From: Mariniblastus sp.
GTDB lineage: Bacteria > Planctomycetota > Planctomycetia > Pirellulales > Pirellulaceae
NCBI GenBank assembly: GCA_029251085.1
Contig: JAQXDZ010000008.1
Coordinates: forward strand, 17,489 to 81,488
Length of the DNA stretch: 64,000 nucleotides
Reading direction: 5' to 3'
A program made the translations under genes and the position numbers. The notes beneath the pieces were generated by a model. The model did not search any database. It was not told where the DNA came from and saw only the letters and a list, made by a program, of their open reading frames with translations. Positions 38,830 through 48,987 of this stretch are shown one piece after another (the first letter of the stretch is position 1; the number at the start of each line of letters is the position of its first letter).

Positions 38830-40005
38830 GTGAAAGTGTTGGTCCAGTTGATGACGTTGATGGTTCTATTCTGTTTAGTTCTCGGCGAACCCGCGACACT
38901 GAGAGGTGTTCAGCAAACTCCGATTTCCGACCGTATCTTAGTTTCTAATTCCCGCACGAGTCTCGGTACGCAGAAAAATTTAACGGCTTCTGTTCGTGTC
39001 GGCGATTTGAATGCAGACGGGAATATCGATGTTGTCGTTGCCAACGGTAGACATTGGCCGCAGCAGAATCTCATTTTCCTGAATCAGGGAAATGCTCGTT
39101 TTAATCAAGTCTGGTCGCTGGGGGCCAATCAATCGACATCTTACGCTTCAGAGATCGCGGATATGGATGGTGATGGTGATCTCGATGTCGTTGTTGGAAA
39201 CGATATGGCGCCGAATTTACTCTTTCTGAATAACGGGCGTGCTGAGTTCCAGAAGGGTGTGCCGTTCGGGACCGTCTCGAGTGTGCGAAGTCTGACCTTG
39301 AGTGACCTGGATAGCGATGGTGATGTCGATGTTTTGGTGACTTGCCGTGGTCGCCAAAATTACTTTTGTTTAAATGATGGTAAAGCGAATTTGGGAACTC
39401 CCAAGCCGTTTGGCGAGCAGAGTGATTCGACGATCGATGTTGTCGTCGCGGATTTGAATCGTGATGGTTTCAATGATCTCATACTTGCTAATCGTGACCA
39501 TCAGCAGAATTTCGTTTTACTAAACGATGGGAAACTTGGGTTCGATCAGAAGATCCCGTTTGGAACCGGAACGGACGAAACGCGTTCGGTTGCGGTGGGC
39601 GATCTTAACGGTGACGGCCATCTCGATCTGGCACTTGCGAACATTGGTGAGCCGAATCAGATTTTATTTGGAAATGGTAAGGGAGGTTTTGGCGATTCGA
39701 AATTGTTAAGCGAATCCCGCAACAGTTCCTACGCGGTTGCTCTCGCTGATATGAATCAGGATAAAGTGCCGGATTTAGTTTTTGCCAACGTCGGCCAAGC
39801 CAATACCATGTATTTGAATCAAGGTGACGGAAAACGTTACGCAATCTCTCAATTTGGTTTACCAGAGGCGAGAACATACGGGCTGGTAGTGGAAGATTTT
39901 AACGGGGATTCCTATCCGGATGTTTTGACCGCCAATTCAGACGCATTGAACTGGGTCTATCTGAATCGGCCCTTGAATCGCGCTAAACGCAAGATTAAAG
40001 AGTGA
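38830..40005 (+). CDS. Secreted FG-GAP/VCBS seven-repeat protein
   Basis: 391 aa from GTG 38830 (ggaag 5 nt upstream); a TTG at 38812, itself preceded by aaggtg, is an equal alternative. Signal peptide MKVLVQLMTLMVLFCLVLG. At least seven VCBS units, each with a calcium-type loop: DLNADGNIDVVVA, DMDGDGDLDVVVG, DLDSDGDVDVLVT, DLNRDGFNDLILA, DLNGDGHLDLALA, DMNQDKVPDLVFA, DFNGDSYPDVLTA, consistent with a seven-bladed propeller. Unlike the pair at 11-16.7 kb it has no ASPIC/UnbV domain and no in-frame TGA. Role unknown, maybe carbohydrate or surface binding given its GH neighbours. Confidence 0.85.
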   Translation: MKVLVQLMTLMVLFCLVLGEPATLRGVQQTPISDRILVSNSRTSLGTQKNLTASVRVGDLNADGNIDVVVANGRHWPQQNLIFLNQGNARFNQVWSLGANQSTSYASEIADMDGDGDLDVVVGNDMAPNLLFLNNGRAEFQKGVPFGTVSSVRSLTLSDLDSDGDVDVLVTCRGRQNYFCLNDGKANLGTPKPFGEQSDSTIDVVVADLNRDGFNDLILANRDHQQNFVLLNDGKLGFDQKIPFGTGTDETRSVAVGDLNGDGHLDLALANIGEPNQILFGNGKGGFGDSKLLSESRNSSYAVALADMNQDKVPDLVFANVGQANTMYLNQGDGKRYAISQFGLPEARTYGLVVEDFNGDSYPDVLTANSDALNWVYLNRPLNRAKRKIKE

Positions 40006-40358
40006 AACCTCGATAGGGATTCTGAGCTAATCTATTTGATCAACCGGTGATGTCTAGCTGTGTCCCTGATTCAAGCGGGGCAGTTGGAGGAGCGTCGCGG
40101 GAAGCGGATTGGAATTCGTTTTTTCCATTTCCCTCCCGGTCGGTTGTTTCGAGAGTGTCCGAAATGGAGGGATTGTCAACCTTCAGCTCTTTGGGCGAAT
40201 GTCGCTGTGCATTGCGCGACCTTAGCGCTTGGTAGGCTAAGTTCATGTCAGTGCTTCCATTGATTCCAGAGGTTGCATCTGTTTTCATGATTGGATCCGG
40301 TGAGTCGTTTGAGTGACTGGAGTTACTTAGATTCGACTCCAAAGCTTGCAATAATTTT
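40006..40358. other. Convergent intergenic region; doubtful small ORF
   Basis: A minus-strand frame (40040-40399, about 119 codons, TTG or GTG start) overlaps the end of the AsmA-like gene by 41 nt. It has no domain, is rich in Ser/Asn/Asp, and could be a small downstream gene or chance. No clear terminator was seen. Confidence 0.3.
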
Positions 40359-43300
40359 TTAAGGTTTACGGCCCTGGCCGAGAGGACCGGCTTCACCAAG
40401 TTGGCTCAACCAGCGCTGTTTGGTTTTTGGGTTTTCGACAGTGCCTTTGACCTCAATTTGCAGGATGCGTTCACTGCTCTTGTGATAGAGTTTACTGAGA
40501 AGTGGGATATCATATCTGTCGCGACCGAAGACCGAGTGAAATTTGAAGTCGAGGTCTTGGTCGAGATTCATATTTCCTTCGCCACTGAGAGAGATGGCAT
40601 TGCCGGTAAATTTCATCTGGTCGAAGTTGATCTCATCACCCTGGACATCGAAACTGATATTAGCGGTATCAAAAGCGTGGTCATCTTGGAGATTGAGGAT
40701 CGTTAACAGTCGCAAGAAGATTGGGAGTTCATAAATTTTTGCGTCATAGATTTGAATTGCTCCGCGACCTGCTTGAGACTGAATTCCTTCATAGTCCCCT
40801 TCGAGTTCAATTTGTGCGCGGCTTGTGCCAGTGATATTTTGAGCATCAGTCCCAAATTCTTTACAGGATTCCTTCAAGCAGCCGTTGGTTAATTCTGCAT
40901 CGAGTCGGTAACGATTCATTCCCGCTGTTTCCATTTCAGCATTAAATACAACTTCGCCTTTGTGCATTCTGCCTTTAATCGGCGGGTACCTTACCGGGCT
41001 ATTTTCAGCACCGAGTCGAATGTTATTTTTATTGCCCGCTAAAATAACCTGGTCATCCAGCCAAATGGGTCCAGTAATTTCGGTGACTTGGTGGCCGTAG
41101 ATTGAGATCGTATCAAGATTGATTTTCCCACTGCATCGGGAAGAAACCTGATCGGAGATTCCACTCACAGTGACAAATCCATAGATGTTTTCGACCGGCA
41201 TGCCGATCATCATCCGGGCTCCACTAAAATCAAATCGAACGTCGGACCATGATAGTTTTGCCTGTAGAGGACCATTACCCAGAATGGTTGGTTGCCCCGG
41301 TTGATTTTGAATTGGTTGGCGGCCCGCGCTCTCAACCTTTAAAGCGCCACTGACGCCAATGATTCCCTCAAATTCGAGTTGCCTAATTGCCGGCGCAATC
41401 TCTTTAGGAACAGCGTCAATAAGATCACCATCAACCTTTAGTGATGAGACTTCCATTTGATCAATGCTGATAAACCAGTCATTGTTCGTGTACGCACCGC
41501 TTCCTTCGCAGCTAAGTTTGGTGCGACCGTGATTCCCCTGAATATTGGTGAGTTTGACTTTGCCGTCTTTGACATTGACCTGTCCAGTAAGGTCGTTCAC
41601 TTCGTAAGGAAACCAAACGGGAAGAATTGATATTTGATTGGGATTGGGGCGAATGTTGCGGGCTCCCATCCTCGCTGTCATTGCCAAGTCAACCCCCGGT
41701 GCACCCGGTGGCATGGTCATGTCTACTTTGAGTTGGTCGAGCGTGCCGCGAATGCGGAGGCTATCCCAGATTTCTCTAAGTTCACTTGAGAGAGAATATT
41801 TTAGCGTATCATCGAGAGGAATTGATTCGCAAAGAAAGGTGACGTCGAGTCCTTCGTTGGGGTTCCAATAACCATCGCAGTTAACTCTTCCCTGATGGTT
41901 TTTTCCGGTAAGATTGCGAAAGCGATAATCGTTGTTTTGAATTTGAATAAGGCCGTCAATTTCGTTAATCGGGTAATCAAAATTGTCGTGTCGGATTGAA
42001 CAGTTTTTTAGGCGAACATCGAATTCGCGGTTCACGTCGCCGTTAGGAGAATTTTTAAAAACCCGTCCTGTGCCGCTGACTTGTCCTTGAATGCCAAACC
42101 GATTGATGACGGATGCCATTTCAGGGTGTGCGTTGATGGCATCTCTCATCTTTTGGTCAATCGGCAAGGCGCCCGGAGCTGAGATATTGACTTCATAGGT
42201 CGGCGATTTGCCCACGCCGCGTGCGCTCCCCTTGAGCGTGATTAGATCGTCGCCGGAATTAGATTGAACGTAGAAGTCACATTTTTCATTGTTCAGGGTT
42301 ACCTTCCCCCGGCAATTTGAAATTTCATAGGGAAGTTTAATGAATGAAAATGACATGTCCGTCAAATCAGCGTTTACTGATCGATTCAGCGAGTCGCCGT
42401 CGTATTCAAGTTCGAAGCCAATGTCACTGGTTCCCGAGGGGGAATACTCGTTACAAAATTTCGTGCAATATTCGGGGAACCATTTGATGAGTCGCTCTTG
42501 ATTGCTGAAGTTGAAATTATCGAGACGTCCGTTCAGTTTGTATTGTTCGGGGGCCAGCACAAACCCGCGATGCCAATAGTCACACTTAAATTGCGCCTCG
42601 CCAAATCGGGCGGTCGCATTTTTTATAGAGAGAAATTCGTTGTCATGTCCGATGCTTGATTGAAATTCGAAGCTGCCATTTTGAATTGGAAAGGGAAGCC
42701 GATTATCGTCAATTGTAAGTTGCTCAACCTGGGCGTCGATTTGGATTTCAGGAATTTCTTCGAGTGTTGCAAGTCCCTGTGCTTCGACCTTCAAGTTGAT
42801 TTTTCCAGAGACCGCTCGAAGCTCTTTCATTTGGTCTTGCATGTCTGCCGGTAATAACTTGATTAGGCCGCTGGAAAGCTGGGCGTTGGTGGCGCTCAGT
42901 TTCGCTTTCCATTGCTTAGTGGGCGGGTGAAGGAATCCCTGGAAAGCTATTTTCGAAATTGCTTTGCTCTCAAATGCTCCATCAAACTGCTGGTACTTAT
43001 TTCCTCCGTTTAGCCGCGGGCCAAGTCTGAAATTTACATTGGTGAGTGTGATAGGTGGATTGTTAACATTTTGCTCATCAACCATTCGAATTTCACAGTC
43101 TCGGAATTCAATTTGAATTGGATTTTCTGAATCTGTTTTGGGGAGCGAGTCAATAATGTTGCTGAAATCCCATTCGCCATTTTGGTCGCGAACAAGTGTT
43201 ATTTTAGCGCGTGTGATGTCGATCTTTTCGATCGGAAGATCTGAGGCAATTAGCTGCGCCATCGAGATCGGGGCATGTATAAATGCCTCGTAGATTTCCA

Positions 43301-43607
43301 GATGAGAATGCGGCTGAGAGGGAGCACCTGACGCTAGATTCAGGCTTACATAATTTAGCTGAAGTCCCCTGCCCTCGTGGAATCGAGCTTGCTCGAGGTT
43401 AAAGGTTAAGTCTGTACCCTGAAGGACTTCGCTGACTTTGTTTGATATTTGCTTCTGAAGCTGACTCTGGACAGTCTGTTTAAAGAGCATGAATGCCACG
43501 CCGCCCACCATCGCAAGGACCGCAAGGAGACGCAACAACCGTCCAAACGAGAACCTGTTCGCCGGGTGCCGCGATGTCGATCGAAATGTAGGTTGCTGAA
43601 ATTGCAC
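40359..43607 (-). CDS. AsmA-like/DUF3971-type envelope protein
   Basis: 1082 aa. One N-terminal membrane helix (LLRLLAVLAMVGGVAFMLF) followed by a long all-beta exported part with repeated patterns of the AsmA/TamB/YhdP kind (LPIEKIDITRAKITLVRDQNGEWDFSNI... near 130-150, and a C-terminal LSGEGNMNLDQDLDFKFHSVFGRD). Such proteins bridge the envelope and are linked to phospholipid transport or outer-membrane assembly; a specific function here is inference. Upstream is a terminator that ends the MFS gene, so it has its own promoter between about 43608 and 43700. Confidence 0.75.
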   Translation of the reverse strand: MQFQQPTFRSTSRHPANRFSFGRLLRLLAVLAMVGGVAFMLFKQTVQSQLQKQISNKVSEVLQGTDLTFNLEQARFHEGRGLQLNYVSLNLASGAPSQPHSHLEIYEAFIHAPISMAQLIASDLPIEKIDITRAKITLVRDQNGEWDFSNIIDSLPKTDSENPIQIEFRDCEIRMVDEQNVNNPPITLTNVNFRLGPRLNGGNKYQQFDGAFESKAISKIAFQGFLHPPTKQWKAKLSATNAQLSSGLIKLLPADMQDQMKELRAVSGKINLKVEAQGLATLEEIPEIQIDAQVEQLTIDDNRLPFPIQNGSFEFQSSIGHDNEFLSIKNATARFGEAQFKCDYWHRGFVLAPEQYKLNGRLDNFNFSNQERLIKWFPEYCTKFCNEYSPSGTSDIGFELEYDGDSLNRSVNADLTDMSFSFIKLPYEISNCRGKVTLNNEKCDFYVQSNSGDDLITLKGSARGVGKSPTYEVNISAPGALPIDQKMRDAINAHPEMASVINRFGIQGQVSGTGRVFKNSPNGDVNREFDVRLKNCSIRHDNFDYPINEIDGLIQIQNNDYRFRNLTGKNHQGRVNCDGYWNPNEGLDVTFLCESIPLDDTLKYSLSSELREIWDSLRIRGTLDQLKVDMTMPPGAPGVDLAMTARMGARNIRPNPNQISILPVWFPYEVNDLTGQVNVKDGKVKLTNIQGNHGRTKLSCEGSGAYTNNDWFISIDQMEVSSLKVDGDLIDAVPKEIAPAIRQLEFEGIIGVSGALKVESAGRQPIQNQPGQPTILGNGPLQAKLSWSDVRFDFSGARMMIGMPVENIYGFVTVSGISDQVSSRCSGKINLDTISIYGHQVTEITGPIWLDDQVILAGNKNNIRLGAENSPVRYPPIKGRMHKGEVVFNAEMETAGMNRYRLDAELTNGCLKESCKEFGTDAQNITGTSRAQIELEGDYEGIQSQAGRGAIQIYDAKIYELPIFLRLLTILNLQDDHAFDTANISFDVQGDEINFDQMKFTGNAISLSGEGNMNLDQDLDFKFHSVFGRDRYDIPLLSKLYHKSSERILQIEVKGTVENPKTKQRWLSQLGEAGPLGQGRKP

Positions 43608-43701
43608 AAAATTCTCATCAAGATTGGAATCAAGCCGAATGGTAGTGGTAGTCGGTAGATTTCAAAAGATGAGTTTTCGTTACTAGAGTCTGTGGGTGCG
43701 T

Positions 43702-43731
43702 AAAAAAAGGGACTCCCGATGGAAGTCCCTT
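43702..43731 (-). terminator. Rho-independent terminator downstream of the MFS gene
   Basis: On the minus strand: aagggact, nine-base loop, agtccctt (arms 43724-43731 and 43707-43714), then a T run (A run at 43702-43708 on the plus strand). A second hairpin (gccttcc attg ggaaggc, 43760-43777) without a T tail lies between it and the stop codon. Confidence 0.85.
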
Positions 43732-43799
43732 GATTGCGTTGTAAGTGCTAGCCCTTTTTGCCTTCCATTGGGAAGGCTTAGTAAGAGCACGACTGTTTC

Positions 43800-45353
43800 T
43801 TAGTGTCCATCGTTAAGGGATACAGGTTTGTATCCACCTTTCGACTTAAAGTAGAACCACATTGCAATGTAGCAAAGCAGCATAATCAATGGGAAGATTG
43901 TCATACTGGCAAGTGCTTTTTGTCCACTGCCAGATTTGGCGGCCTCAATTTTACTTTCCAGTCCCGGATCAGCCTTTTGAAGTTCTGCAATTTTAGTTTT
44001 ATTTAGTGTCTGGTAAGAAATAATCTCGTAGATACTCTCGTCTGTCAAAAGTTCGTCTTCCTGCACTTCTGCTACCAGCGGTTTGACCGCCTGAATTTCC
44101 TTGTCAGCTTGAAGTGCTCCAATGTAAGGAAAACCGAGGGTACCGACTGCCAACATTCCGATTCCGGAAATTGCGTTAAGCGTTAAAGCACCACCGCGAG
44201 GGGTTTGCTCAGAAACAATTCCCAGCATGGTTGGCCAGAAAAAGGTTTTTCCAAGAGCATACAAAGTTGCCGCTGCAAAAATGACTGCAACACCCTGTGC
44301 GAAGGAAAGGAACCACAGTCCTGCGATTGCCAGAACGCAACTCAGCATTAGCAGGCCAAGGGCGGAAAGGTTGTGGACGATTGGACCGGCAAAGAACCGC
44401 AATACCATCATAATGAAAGATGTGTAAACCAAAATCCAGCCACCATCAAATTCGACGACGGATCCCATGATCCCTGAGATCCAACCATCGGTTCCGATTT
44501 CAGTCGTAGCCAAAGGCATCATGATGAGAATCAAGACGAACATCAGCGGACGTCCAAGGCTTTTGGTGTACAATCCGAAGGCGACCACCATGGCGACTCC
44601 GATTCCCATAAAGACCGTCTTGTTGCCTTCGGGGAAAAAGTCCATCAACTGAAGCGTTACTAGGAAGCCGACCACCGCTGCGCCGAGAATACCAAATTCA
44701 GAGAGCATGTCCTTGTAGCTTACACCTGCTGCGACACGTTCCTGTTGGGGGAACTCAACTTTGATTAGCATCAGGAAGTAGATGATTGCTGGAATTGCAA
44801 TCGTGGCCAATTTGATAGTCCACGGAAGTCCTCCCATGAAGATGACTAGAATTCCGGCAATGACGAGTCCGCCTGGCCAGCCAGCATGTAGGATATTTAG
44901 CCATTTAGTTTTGTCTTTGTCAAACATGGTTGCAACGACGGGGTTGATAAACGCTTCCACCGTTCCGTTACCTAACGCGAGAATCAGACCGCCCCAGTAA
45001 ATCAGAAACTTGGCTGTTTCGGCATCTGTTTCAATGATCGACAAAGCATAAACACCCATCACAGCCCAAGTGAATTGACAGGCGAAAGCGAACATCATTG
45101 AAAATTTGTAGCCCACCTTGTCGATGATGAGGCTGAAAATAATGATACTTAAAGCAAAGGGCCAGACTTGAATTCCCTTGAACGCACCGACTTGAGCGGG
45201 GTCGAGTTGGAGTGCGCCAACAATTGTGGGGTCATCTAATAAAAACATTCGGGTAATGAATCCGAATGCGGTGGTAATAAGTGCGATAAAACAGCCCCAG
45301 AACAAAAACATATTTGTTTCGTTCTCAGCCTGACTCACAGTGGTGTCTGACAT
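43800..45353 (-). CDS. Major facilitator superfamily transporter
   Basis: 517 aa with about twelve or more membrane helices. It carries an MFS-like loop after helix 2 (LIIDKVGYKFSMM) and helices ending in small residues (GGLILALGNGTVEAFINPVVATMF). An extra charged loop of about 70 residues sits before the last helix (ALQADKEIQAVKPLVAEVQEDELLTDES...KSGSGQKALAS). Substrate cannot be assigned; sugar or nucleoside symporters are the nearest likeness. Single gene with its own terminator. Confidence 0.85.
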   Translation of the reverse strand: MSDTTVSQAENETNMFLFWGCFIALITTAFGFITRMFLLDDPTIVGALQLDPAQVGAFKGIQVWPFALSIIIFSLIIDKVGYKFSMMFAFACQFTWAVMGVYALSIIETDAETAKFLIYWGGLILALGNGTVEAFINPVVATMFDKDKTKWLNILHAGWPGGLVIAGILVIFMGGLPWTIKLATIAIPAIIYFLMLIKVEFPQQERVAAGVSYKDMLSEFGILGAAVVGFLVTLQLMDFFPEGNKTVFMGIGVAMVVAFGLYTKSLGRPLMFVLILIMMPLATTEIGTDGWISGIMGSVVEFDGGWILVYTSFIMMVLRFFAGPIVHNLSALGLLMLSCVLAIAGLWFLSFAQGVAVIFAAATLYALGKTFFWPTMLGIVSEQTPRGGALTLNAISGIGMLAVGTLGFPYIGALQADKEIQAVKPLVAEVQEDELLTDESIYEIISYQTLNKTKIAELQKADPGLESKIEAAKSGSGQKALASMTIFPLIMLLCYIAMWFYFKSKGGYKPVSLNDGH

Positions 45354-45607
45354 GCTTGGTTACCTATGAAATAGTTTAGTGGAAGTGGGCCACGCAAAAC
45401 TCAATTGAATGATCGATGCAAGAGTTGTTGATTCGCCCAGTGGTGATTTGACTTTAGCCGAACAGTATAACCATCAAAATTAACCATGGAAACCAAAAAC
45501 ATTCACCTTCCCAAGGATTGTTACCAAGGGCAGTTGAGTTTTTGGCACATTCGCCCCTATTTAACATCAACGGCTTGAAAAAAAGAGGTTGAGAGGCCCA
45601 CGAACGC

Positions 45608-46612
45608 CTAGGTTGGCTCGTTTTGACGAGTAAAAATAGCTTTCGATTCCTTTTTTTCAAACCGGATGCTGCAAGGCAGGTTCAATATCTGATCTTGAGG
45701 CGTGAACAATGCTGTGGATATTTTGGACCACCAAGCCGAACTCATCGCTTGTCTGGGCCATTTTTTGCGAATCCAAAGTTCCCGCAACCAAGTGCGAATG
45801 ATTAAATCGGAGTCCCGGGTTAGCGATTCACATTGGAGCACGATTTGATTAGTGGATTCCTGATCGATGATGCGATCTAGTTGTTGCGAAGCCTCAATCA
45901 AAAAGCCGTCCAGCTCTCGGGCCTGATTTCCCAGACGAGTGATTGACTCGGTCACTGCATCGCCGAATCGCTCCTTCAACACCGGTATCAGCTCGTTTCT
46001 TAAATAATTGCGAGTGTAATTTGAGTCGAGGTTTGATTGGTCTTCTTGTGTTTTTTGCCCAATTGCATTGAGGTATTGAACGATTTCATGGCGTGTCACG
46101 CCCAGTAAAGGCCGGACGATGGTCAGGGCGTCGCTGGCGAGTCGTTTCGAAGGGATTCCCGCGAGGCCGCTGATTCCAGTGCCTCGGAAAAAACGAAATA
46201 GAATCGTCTCCACTTGATCGTCCAAGTTGTGCCCCATCACCAAGTAGCGTGCTCCAGATTCGTTTGCCATGGCGTGAAGCCGTTTGTATCGAAAGTTTCT
46301 CAGGTCTTCTTCGGAGTGGCCAATGATTTGGTTTTTTTCGGTTGAGCGTTCAATAAAAGCCAGATTAAGTTCAGCCGCAAGGTTGGCCACAAATTTGGCA
46401 TCCCGATCTGATTCAGGACCGCGTAGTCCGTGATTGACGTGAGCAATGACCAGAGATTCCTTCGCTGCCGAGGAGAATGATTCCGCGTTCGCCAGCAAGG
46501 CTCGTAAAACCGCGACGCTGTCGGGGCCACCCGATACGGCGACCAATGTTTTGAATGGTGTCCAATCAACACATGGAAAAGCGAGGTCAACTTTTTGTTC
46601 GAGCTTTTTCAA
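45608..46612 (-). CDS. tilS: tRNA(Ile)-lysidine synthetase TilS
   Basis: 334 aa. PP-loop ATPase signature TLVAVSGGPDSVAVLRAL, VIAHVNHGLRGPESDRDAKFV, MGHNLDDQVETILFRFFRGTGISGLAGIP, and RNYLRNELIPVLKERFG. It adds lysine to C34 of tRNA-Ile(CAU) so that it reads AUA. The C-terminal part is short compared with E. coli TilS, as in many bacteria. Single gene; ATG start on the minus strand. Confidence 0.94.
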   Translation of the reverse strand: MKKLEQKVDLAFPCVDWTPFKTLVAVSGGPDSVAVLRALLANAESFSSAAKESLVIAHVNHGLRGPESDRDAKFVANLAAELNLAFIERSTEKNQIIGHSEEDLRNFRYKRLHAMANESGARYLVMGHNLDDQVETILFRFFRGTGISGLAGIPSKRLASDALTIVRPLLGVTRHEIVQYLNAIGQKTQEDQSNLDSNYTRNYLRNELIPVLKERFGDAVTESITRLGNQARELDGFLIEASQQLDRIIDQESTNQIVLQCESLTRDSDLIIRTWLRELWIRKKWPRQAMSSAWWSKISTALFTPQDQILNLPCSIRFEKKESKAIFTRQNEPT

Positions 46613-47276
46613 GGGAGCTTATTGCTACTTTATTGGATTGATTGTGTTTTTGTTTAGTTTTGCTACAATGCTGCGGAGCGGGGATTTTTGAAAAAACAAG
46701 ATCATCGCTCGAACGTAATTTTAACAGCTGACTTTGTGACACAACCCTAGGAAGGGTCTTTAAGTTGGCAATGAGCTAAGAAAATTGAATCGTTGGTATC
46801 TTTCCGAGAAATCCAGCACATTCTCCTACGGTAAGCCATGGATTTTGTCTATCTAATCCTGAGCGTCTTTTTACGGCTTTCACCAGCTGTGCGCAAGTTG
46901 TCCCCTGTAATTTCCGGGGAGCGTCATCGCCCCTCAGATTTGGTTGAACTTGCGTTTTTGATTCCGTTGGTCGGATGGGTTTCGGTTTCGGTTCAACACC
47001 GTTTGGATGCCAGTTGGCTTACCAGGCGGGTGCGGCAGCTAAATGAATTTCATTGGTTGTCGTCATTGAATCGTTGCGACGAACCGCGTTTGGGTCGTAA
47101 ATCTTTTCAGCGGGAGTCTCCAGTACCCCGTCTGTTCGCATTGGACTTGGTCCAGCGGATATTTAGAGATCGTCATTGACTCGATCCGCTGTCAAAACAT
47201 TCAATTCTTACTTGTTGCCGACCACTAGATCTGGTTCAGGATTGTCGTCACTCCAGATATAAGAGAGGGGTGGTTG
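46613..47276. other. Intergenic region tilS / rny with a doubtful 113-codon ORF
   Basis: 664 bp between divergent genes. A plus-strand open frame at 46838-47179 begins with ATG and a hydrophobic stretch (MDFVYLILSVFLRLSP) but has a poor ribosome binding site, an Arg/Leu/Pro-rich composition and no family likeness; it may be chance. The region otherwise supplies promoters for both sides. Confidence 0.35.
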
Positions 47277-48833
47277 ATGTTAGCAATGACAACTCCCGAG
47301 ATGATTTTTGCAGCCGTCGGTTTGGCGGTTGGAATTGGGGTAGTTCTATTGTATGGGGTCGCGATTGGTCGAGGAGCGAAGGCCAAAGCCCAATTAGTTC
47401 TCGACGAAGCACAGCGTAACGCGGAAGCGAAAGTCAAAGATGCGGAAGTCGCTATCAAGGAAGTCGAATTAAAACGCGAGGCGGAGGCCGAACGTGCGTT
47501 GAGCAAATCGCGAGAAAAAATACACCAGCGTGAGCGTCAGTTGGATAAGCGAGAATCCGGGATGCACCAGTTGGGAGATGACTTAAAAAAGCAGGAGCAA
47601 TTTATTGAGTCGTCTCAAAATCGCTTGAAGGTCAAATTAGAGCAGATCAGTCAAACGGAAAAGGATCTAAACGACATTCTTGAAAAGCAGCGACGTGAGC
47701 TGCATCAGATGACAGGACTCGACAAAGACGAGGCAACCAAGCGTCTGCTCAAGTTGTTGGAAGACGAACTTGAGGATGAGGTGGGAGGACGGATTCTAAC
47801 TCACGAAAAGCGAATGCAGGAAATTTGCGAAGAGAAGTCTCGCGAAATTCTGATGATGACCACCCAGCGTTTCGCAGCCAGTCATACCTCGGATCACACC
47901 ACCAGTACGGTCGATATTCCAAATGACGACATGAAGGGCCGAATCATCGGACGAGAAGGTCGGAATATCAGAGCCTTTGAGAAAGAAACCGGCGTCGATG
48001 TGATTATTGACGATACTCCCGGCGTGGTAATCGTCAGTGGTTTTGATCCAGTGCGTCGCGAAGTCGCGCGGCTTTCTCTCGATAAATTAATCGCAGACGG
48101 GCGAATTCATCCTTCCCGCATCGAAGAGGTCGTCAAAGAGACGCAGGCGGAGATGGATAGTTTGATCCGTAAAAAAGGAACCGAAGCAGCCCAGGAGGTG
48201 GATGTCCACGGCCTGAAAAATCCAGTGATTGATTTGCTGGGCCGGCTCCATTTTCGTACGAGCTACAGTCAGAACGTGCTTCGCCACAGTATCGAAGTTG
48301 CATTTATCGCGGGGTTGTTGGCCGAAATGATGGGGCTCGATGGACGATTGGCGAAGCGATGTGGTTTACTTCATGATATCGGAAAAGCGGCAGATCACGA
48401 CATGGAAGGCGGGCATCCAAAGATTGGTGCCGATTTGCTGAAACGATATGGCGAGGGACCCGAAGTTGTTCATGCCGCTTTGGGACACCACGATGAGATT
48501 CTAGTCGAGTTCCCTTATACCGTGGTCGTTGCGACGGCGGATGCCTGCAGTGCGTCACGTCCTGGAGCACGTCGCGAATCTTTGGATCGTTATATCAAAC
48601 GAATGGAAGAGTTGGAGCAGATTGCTAAAGAATTTAAAGGCGTAAGGCAGGCATTTGCAGTTCAGGCGGGCCGAGAAGTGCGTGTGATTGCTGCTGCTAA
48701 AGATGCAGACGATTCCAAGGCAGCCAAGATTTGTCGGGAGATCGCCAATGCTTATGAGGAACGCCTGTCCTATCCCGGCGAGGTAAAAGTTGTCGTGATT
48801 CGTGAATCAAGATTTACGGAATTGGCTCGTTAA
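47277..48833 (+). CDS. rny: Ribonuclease Y
   Basis: About 518 aa from ATG 47277, with gagggg upstream (a TTG one codon earlier is also open). N-terminal membrane anchor ([23 protein letters not shown]), long coiled coil (about 30-190, rich in [20 protein letters not shown]), KH domain (about 210-275, [29 protein letters not shown]), and HD phosphohydrolase domain ([31 protein letters not shown]). It is the membrane endonuclease that starts mRNA decay. Followed by ymdB, the usual neighbour. Confidence 0.96.
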   Translation: MLAMTTPEMIFAAVGLAVGIGVVLLYGVAIGRGAKAKAQLVLDEAQRNAEAKVKDAEVAIKEVELKREAEAERALSKSREKIHQRERQLDKRESGMHQLGDDLKKQEQFIESSQNRLKVKLEQISQTEKDLNDILEKQRRELHQMTGLDKDEATKRLLKLLEDELEDEVGGRILTHEKRMQEICEEKSREILMMTTQRFAASHTSDHTTSTVDIPNDDMKGRIIGREGRNIRAFEKETGVDVIIDDTPGVVIVSGFDPVRREVARLSLDKLIADGRIHPSRIEEVVKETQAEMDSLIRKKGTEAAQEVDVHGLKNPVIDLLGRLHFRTSYSQNVLRHSIEVAFIAGLLAEMMGLDGRLAKRCGLLHDIGKAADHDMEGGHPKIGADLLKRYGEGPEVVHAALGHHDEILVEFPYTVVVATADACSASRPGARRESLDRYIKRMEELEQIAKEFKGVRQAFAVQAGREVRVIAAAKDADDSKAAKICREIANAYEERLSYPGEVKVVVIRESRFTELAR

Positions 48834-48987
48834 GTGAATTGCTTATTCGCCTGCAGCTGAGTGCTCAAATTTCGAATTGAATTTCTTTGAGTACTAGTTT
48901 GCGGGCGTATTTGGTGCGTGATACTAGTAAGAGGAGGTCTGCAGCGACGTTGGTTGCGGGGCTCAAAATTTAGAAAGAGTTAAATCT

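Noticed and set aside
40040..40399. 119-codon ORF overlapping the AsmA-like gene end
   Set aside because: TTG/GTG start, overlap, Ser/Asn-rich composition and no family; kept only as a comment.
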